Source: B10-G9 sp963712165 (GTDB lineage: Bacteria; Chloroflexota; Anaerolineae; Anaerolineales; UBA11858). From it: DNA of 64,000 bases. The notes beneath the pieces were generated by a model. It made no database searches. It saw nothing but the letters and a program-made list of their open reading frames with translations, and was not told the origin of the DNA. Location of the stretch: NCBI GenBank assembly GCA_963712165.1, contig CAVQGY010000003.1, positions 477,245-541,244 of the forward strand, read 5' to 3'. A program made the translations under genes and the position numbers. Below are positions 60,278 to 64,000 of this stretch, piece after piece. Within the stretch, counting starts at the first letter, position 1, and each line of letters starts with the position of its first letter.

Positions 60278-60542
60278 GAGAGTGGATAGGTGTATTTTTC
60301 GCCAATTTTTGGGCTATTTTCATTTAGGCGACAAATTACCAGATTTGATGTGGGTTTATCTCTCTTCTATTGATGCGCACTATCAAATCCTATAATGAAA
60401 TCTCCAGAGAATGGGAAGAGTGCTGAAAAGAACCTGCCATCATCAATAGAAGCTTAACTTCTCAGATCATGAAGGATCTCACGTGGATTATCTTTGCACA
60501 TTAACGCTTAACCGGTTCGTGTCTCCACCAAAGTCTTCGTGA

Positions 60543-63500
60543 TTACGGACACATGCAAATCCCATAAGAGTCAGTTACCTGGAACCAAGTCCAACCATAG
60601 GCTTCACATATCTCCTTTGGCAGATCGTGTGCGCAAACCGGGTCACCGGATTCTGGATCTGGTAAGGGCGGTGCCTGTTGTTCGGCAAGGTCTTCCGGAA
60701 TGCAGACCGCCTGGCCGCCGCCATCCCATACCCAGCAGTAACCCTGCCAGTCAGGATTGGGGATGTACCACCAGGTACTCAAGTCATTTCGGCCTTCAAC
60801 GATAGCGGACTCACCCTGAAGCAGATAACCAAGTTCTTCATAGGCTGAGTCAGGTCCATAGCGGCAGGCCAGGTTCATACTGGCGGTGAAGGTCGGCTCA
60901 CACTCTGTCGACTCTTCCTCTGGAAAAATGACAACAGGTTGTGGTGGCGAAGGCGGTGGTTCAGAGGGCGGTGGCGCTGAGTCCGTCCAGGGCAGGAGCG
61001 CGATGGGGCTGGAGCCGCCGAGCCGGAAGGCTACCCAATGGGTCGACTCACAGAAGGGCAGCAGAGCGCCCTCACCGGAACGGGCCAGACCGGTCAAACG
61101 CCACTGGAAGGGCTGCACATCGTAGTCATGACCATCAACCATCAAGGCCTCCTGCAAAACGCCCACCAGGTCCCAATCTTGATCATTGATCATCAAGCCT
61201 TCATGCAGCACGCCCTCAAGGTCCCAATCCTTGTCATCGACCATCAAGCCATCCTGCGAGGCGCCTTGTGTTTCGTAGTCCTGATCATCCACCATCAAAC
61301 CATCTTGTGAGGCGCCCTGCGTATCATAATCCTGATCATTCACCATCAAGCCCTTACCTGTCAGCATGAAAATGGAGAGCGGGATCGCATTCCCGTTGGT
61401 GAGACGGCGGGTGGCCATCCCGGACGGTCCCACCAGGTCGACCAGCCAGAAGACCTGCATGCCCTGGCCATAGGGATCGATCGGCATGCCATGCTCGCCA
61501 TCGTCCCCGTAAGGATCGATCGGCATATCATGTTCGCCATCGTCCCCGTAAGGATCGATCGGCATATAGATCGATTCAGATGGGTCCCAGGAAAGGAAGA
61601 AATGGCCATAGGGATCAATGGGCATGCCGTGCTCGCCATCGTCACCAGCTGCGCCGGAGGAATCGCCATGCTCGCCATCATCATCGAGAGGATCGGGCGG
61701 CATGAAGGCGTCCATCACGTGCATGCTGCTGGGCGCAAGGAAGGATTCGCAGGCTGGCAGCAGTGTTAGTGGTACTTCTGACTCTGGTGTCATCCAGGGA
61801 AGTCCGACTTCGATAAAGGGCAAAGCGACCATCGCTCCCCCGATAACAAGTACAGCCAGGAGCCCGGCTGCGCCTCCGGCAGCGGCCGCGCCGCCAGCGG
61901 GTCGACCCTGCCGCCTTCTGACGATGAATATCGAAAACCAGATGATAATGAAGATCGTGATCTCGACCAGGAAGAACCAGGAAGGATCGAGAATCATGCA
62001 TAAGCCGACGGCTCTATTCGGCGCGAACTCCGAAGTGTTGCCAAAGACATCGGTCGTTGTCCCTGTGATGCGGTCGCAGGTTGCCAGGGAAGAGGGGAAG
62101 TTGAAGCTGAAGTCGCCGAGAGGTCCAGCGACGAGCGAACCCAGCAGCGATTGGCCCTCGCCGTGATTGGAAGGATCGAGATCAGCAAGATAGATCTCGA
62201 CTGTACAGCCATGACAGGCCGTGCCCTCGGCGATGCTCGTGCTGGCAGACGTGAACTCGGGATAATTCAGGCGCTGGTTTGCGCCGGTATCCCCATCACC
62301 CGGATCGTTGAGGTTCACTCCCCAGGGCGCCAGATCCAGCCCTAAGGCGCTGTTGGCGAAGATTGTGTTTTGGGTAAAGGGGTTAGCGGACGTCGTATCA
62401 TCCATCGCATACACGCCCACGCCGTTGTCATGAATATGATTGACCTCGATGAGGTTATGGGAGGCGGACCATCCAAGCAGGATGCCTTCGTTGCTGTTAT
62501 AGGCAATCGTGTTGCCGCCGTCGGTGGCAATATGCCCGATGAAGTTGCCGCTGCCCTGGATGAAGATACCGCGTCCATTGCCCATGGGACCGGATCCAGT
62601 GATGTCCGTGCCGATCTTATTCCGTACGACCTCGACATGCGAAGCGGCATCGGCGATGATGATGCCGGCGTTGGAATTGCCGGAGATCAGGTTGCTCTGC
62701 CCGGCCCCCGTACCTCCAATCAGGACGTAGCTGGCGGCTTGGACGCTGATCCCGGTTTGATTGGGGATCGCGGCTGAGCCGGAAAAATCGGTTCCGATGA
62801 AGTTGCCCCACACTGTGCTGTTGCTGCCCATCTTGAGGCCGCTGATATTACCTGAGATCAGGTTGGTATCTCCAGGAACCGTCCCTCCGACCACGTTATG
62901 GGTTCCAAGGTAGGCGTGAACGCCTGTACCGTTGCCCAGGGCAATCGTGCCGGTGTGGTCGGTTCCGATCTTATTTCCCAACAGCGTGTTGCTCTGGGAG
63001 CCAAGATAGACGCCGTTACCGTTGCCGGAGATAAGGTTACCGGAGCCGCTTAACCCGATGTCATTATTGTCGGCGCCGGGTTCAATGTAAACGCCGATCG
63101 TATTGCGTAGGGCAAGGCTCGTGGATGTCCCGCCCGGGTTAGTACCAATGAAATTCTGGTCGATGATGTGCCCTCCCATGAAGGCGTGCACCCCGTAGGT
63201 GTTCCCCGAAATGATGTTGTTTTCGATGGTATGGGACTCCGATCCCAGCAGGATGCCGTTGCGGTTGCCCCAGGGTGTGCCATCGGGGAGCAAACCGATG
63301 TAGTTGTCTTCGATAGTGGATCCAGGCCCATTATGCAGGATGAGGCCGCCGGAGATCGGCGCACTGGCTTGGTCAAACCCGGCGATGCTCAGGCCGCGAA
63401 CGACGTTATTGCCCACCTCAAACCAGAGCCCGTAGGGCTGTGCTGCGCAGCCCTGTCCCGGTGTAAGGGCAACCACTGGACTACCATTGAATTGGTGGTC

Positions 63501-63797
63501 CGGCTCTAAGGTCCCATCGATCAAGACGCTGTCGGTGATGGCGGGAAGCAGGCTGCAGATTTCAATCGTGTGTGGGCCAGGGCCCGGAATATCGAAGGCG
63601 ATAATCTGCTGTCCAGGAACAGTGTTTGAGGCGATGATTGCTTCGCGCAAGGAGCAATGCGCGTCATCACACAGGCCGTCATCGAGGTCATCGGTGGTGT
63701 TTACCCACCAACCGGAACCACCCGCTTTGACATCATTGACAGGTAACAAAGCCAGGACCAGCAGGACAGGCAGCCAAAAAAGCTTATTGATCTTCAT
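60543..63797 (-). CDS. Giant CSLREA/beta-helix surface protein with tandem repeats
   Basis: A 1084-residue protein with a signal peptide (LFWLPVLLVLALLP). A CSLREA-type motif (CDDAHCSLREAIIASN, residues about 39-54) is followed by a right-handed parallel beta-helix of about 450 residues with NLISGN/NKIGTD-like repeats. Two transmembrane spans (about 607-627 and 645-670) flank a short basic loop. Residues 745-780 contain 13-residue MPIDPYGDDGEH(D/G) repeats, and residues 815-900 contain five 17-residue GLMV(D/N)DQDY-type repeats. An SH3-like domain (CRYGPDSAYEELGYLLQGES) lies near 970. This is the plan of a cell-surface adhesin or enzyme, as in other Chloroflexota. GGGAGATAAACA precedes the ATG. 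It may interact with the 858-residue protein, by position. Confidence 0.85.
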   Translation of the reverse strand: MKINKLFWLPVLLVLALLPVNDVKAGGSGWWVNTTDDLDDGLCDDAHCSLREAIIASNTVPGQQIIAFDIPGPGPHTIEICSLLPAITDSVLIDGTLEPDHQFNGSPVVALTPGQGCAAQPYGLWFEVGNNVVRGLSIAGFDQASAPISGGLILHNGPGSTIEDNYIGLLPDGTPWGNRNGILLGSESHTIENNIISGNTYGVHAFMGGHIIDQNFIGTNPGGTSTSLALRNTIGVYIEPGADNNDIGLSGSGNLISGNGNGVYLGSQSNTLLGNKIGTDHTGTIALGNGTGVHAYLGTHNVVGGTVPGDTNLISGNISGLKMGSNSTVWGNFIGTDFSGSAAIPNQTGISVQAASYVLIGGTGAGQSNLISGNSNAGIIIADAASHVEVVRNKIGTDITGSGPMGNGRGIFIQGSGNFIGHIATDGGNTIAYNSNEGILLGWSASHNLIEVNHIHDNGVGVYAMDDTTSANPFTQNTIFANSALGLDLAPWGVNLNDPGDGDTGANQRLNYPEFTSASTSIAEGTACHGCTVEIYLADLDPSNHGEGQSLLGSLVAGPLGDFSFNFPSSLATCDRITGTTTDVFGNTSEFAPNRAVGLCMILDPSWFFLVEITIFIIIWFSIFIVRRRQGRPAGGAAAAGGAAGLLAVLVIGGAMVALPFIEVGLPWMTPESEVPLTLLPACESFLAPSSMHVMDAFMPPDPLDDDGEHGDSSGAAGDDGEHGMPIDPYGHFFLSWDPSESIYMPIDPYGDDGEHDMPIDPYGDDGEHGMPIDPYGQGMQVFWLVDLVGPSGMATRRLTNGNAIPLSIFMLTGKGLMVNDQDYDTQGASQDGLMVDDQDYETQGASQDGLMVDDKDWDLEGVLHEGLMINDQDWDLVGVLQEALMVDGHDYDVQPFQWRLTGLARSGEGALLPFCESTHWVAFRLGGSSPIALLPWTDSAPPPSEPPPSPPQPVVIFPEEESTECEPTFTASMNLACRYGPDSAYEELGYLLQGESAIVEGRNDLSTWWYIPNPDWQGYCWVWDGGGQAVCIPEDLAEQQAPPLPDPESGDPVCAHDLPKEICEAYGWTWFQVTDSYGICMCP
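61098..61352 (-). repeat. Five 51-bp in-frame tandem repeats
   Basis: Five units, spaced exactly 51 bases apart (starts of CATCAAG-type sequence at 61140, 61191, 61242, 61293, 61344), encode GLMVNDQDYDTQGASQD-like 17-residue repeats. The fifth is degenerate (ALMVDGHDYDV). Variation between units is mostly at third codon positions in places and at whole blocks in others, so they are older than a single duplication. Confidence 0.85.
61458..61565 (-). repeat. 39-bp in-frame tandem repeats
   Basis: Two full 39-bp units and one partial encode MPIDPYGDDGEHD/G. Further partial copies lie up to about 61690 (DDDGEHG and DDGEHGMPIDPYG). Unit starts are at 61565, 61526 and 61487 (minus strand). Confidence 0.8.
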
Positions 63798-63934
63798 TGT
63801 TTATCTCCCTGGGTTGATGGGCGTCACTTAGCCTAACAATAAACGAAATTTGACCAAAATGCAATGAATCGATCTTGCATAGAGGTAACGTAGATTTAGA
63901 AGAGAATGTTACGGAATCCGAGGGAAGATTAAGG

Positions 63935-63962
63935 AAAAACTCCCCAATTGCATGAGGAGTAT
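63935..63962 (-). terminator. Terminator-like hairpin after the right-edge tRNA
   Basis: On the minus strand ACTCCTC pairs with GAGGAGT-type sequence and a T run of five follows. It is homologous to the hairpin beside the displaced tRNA end at 57109-57135, so the repeat covers tRNA 3' end plus terminator. Confidence 0.7.
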
Positions 63963-63965
63963 TTC

Positions 63966-64000
63966 TGGCGCACCCGGAGGGACTCGAACCCCCAACCTAC
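63966..64000 (-). tRNA. tRNA, 3' part only (cut by window edge, Arg-like)
   Basis: On the minus strand the T arm (GGGGG-TTCGAGT-CCCTC), the acceptor 3' strand CGGGTGC, discriminator G and an encoded CCA (63966-63968) are visible. The 5' half and anticodon lie beyond the window. The 3' end resembles arginine tRNAs such as E. coli argX, but the anticodon is not seen, so the amino acid is a guess. Confidence 0.75.

Larger units (their letters stand above)
60063..60542. other. Intergenic region between the two surface genes
   Basis: It holds the terminator at 60183-60218 and a truncated tRNA-like segment at 60255-60277, both listed separately. No gene was recognised. Confidence 0.55.

Noticed and set aside
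61098..61690. Regularly spaced repeats as a CRISPR array
   Set aside because: The repeats are in-frame 39-bp and 51-bp coding units with no variable spacers, inside a protein gene.
57164..63966. Integrase, transposase or phage genes in the tRNA-bracketed region
   Set aside because: None of the readable proteins has such motifs; only the two surface proteins are present.

Overview
The window looks like a piece of the chromosome of a Chloroflexota bacterium of the Anaerolineae type, or a metagenome bin of one. This is inferred from gene content, not from a database search. The supporting signs are a primary sigma factor followed by a CarD-family protein, lone small ribosomal protein genes, an HdrA/MvhD redox pair, a DinG helicase fused to a DnaQ-type exonuclease, large surface proteins with CSLREA/beta-helix architecture, and no outer-membrane genes. 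An anaerobic lifestyle with some oxygen and light stress would fit the redox genes, a probable selenoprotein, a photolyase and a CarH-like B12 photoreceptor.

Layout. 1-3.3 kb (minus strand): information-processing genes rpsU, infA, rpoD/sigA, carD and rpmI, then a membrane coiled-coil protein cut by the window edge. 3.4-6.5 kb (plus): an unusual HATPase/pseudo-receiver/winged-helix regulator on an apparently leaderless transcript, then rpsA. 6.5-19.9 kb: housekeeping genes, mostly minus (dinG, M20 peptidase, udk, proC, nitroreductase, ppk2, tRNA-Thr, a GT4 glycosyltransferase, a NarL-type two-component pair, a BaiN-like flavoprotein). 20.0-23.1 kb: a cobalamin riboswitch with terminator controlling a BtuFCD importer. 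23.1-27.3 kb: a CBS-ACT protein, a double-module HdrA and MvhD. 27.6-30.5 kb: a P-loop protein, a nitroreductase-family protein and a membrane protein.

30.5-39.3 kb is a probable light-response locus. A CarH-like MerR/B12 regulator with the Wx9EH motif is transcribed away from a long plus-strand set: a TspO-like protein, DegV, DUF1295, DUF4345, DUF1475 and DUF3159 membrane proteins, a PPOX-type flavoprotein, a redoxin with an in-frame TGA (probable selenocysteine) and a class I photolyase. Two near-consensus divergent promoters lie between the arms. The B12 importer at 20-23 kb could supply the photoreceptor cofactor, but that link is only inferred.

39.4-47.4 kb (plus): a very large PPDK-like protein without the C-terminal PEP-binding barrel, a divergent GAPDH-like protein, a membrane glycosyltransferase-like protein and a frameshifted membrane gene. 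47.5-53.1 kb (minus): a DEAD-box RNA helicase broken by a one-base insertion and preceded by a long leader with its own terminator, a GGDEF protein, an alpha/beta hydrolase and an MFS exporter. 53.4-56.9 kb (plus): a polytopic membrane protein, a PII-like/CBS fusion and an ArsB/NhaD-type permease. 57.1-64 kb is bracketed by two copies of a tRNA 3' end plus terminator and holds two large surface proteins. It may be a small genomic island, though no integrase is visible.

Both broken genes carry one extra base in a five-base homopolymer, so assembly error must be excluded before either is called a real mutation. No insertion sequence, prophage, CRISPR array or rRNA gene was seen.
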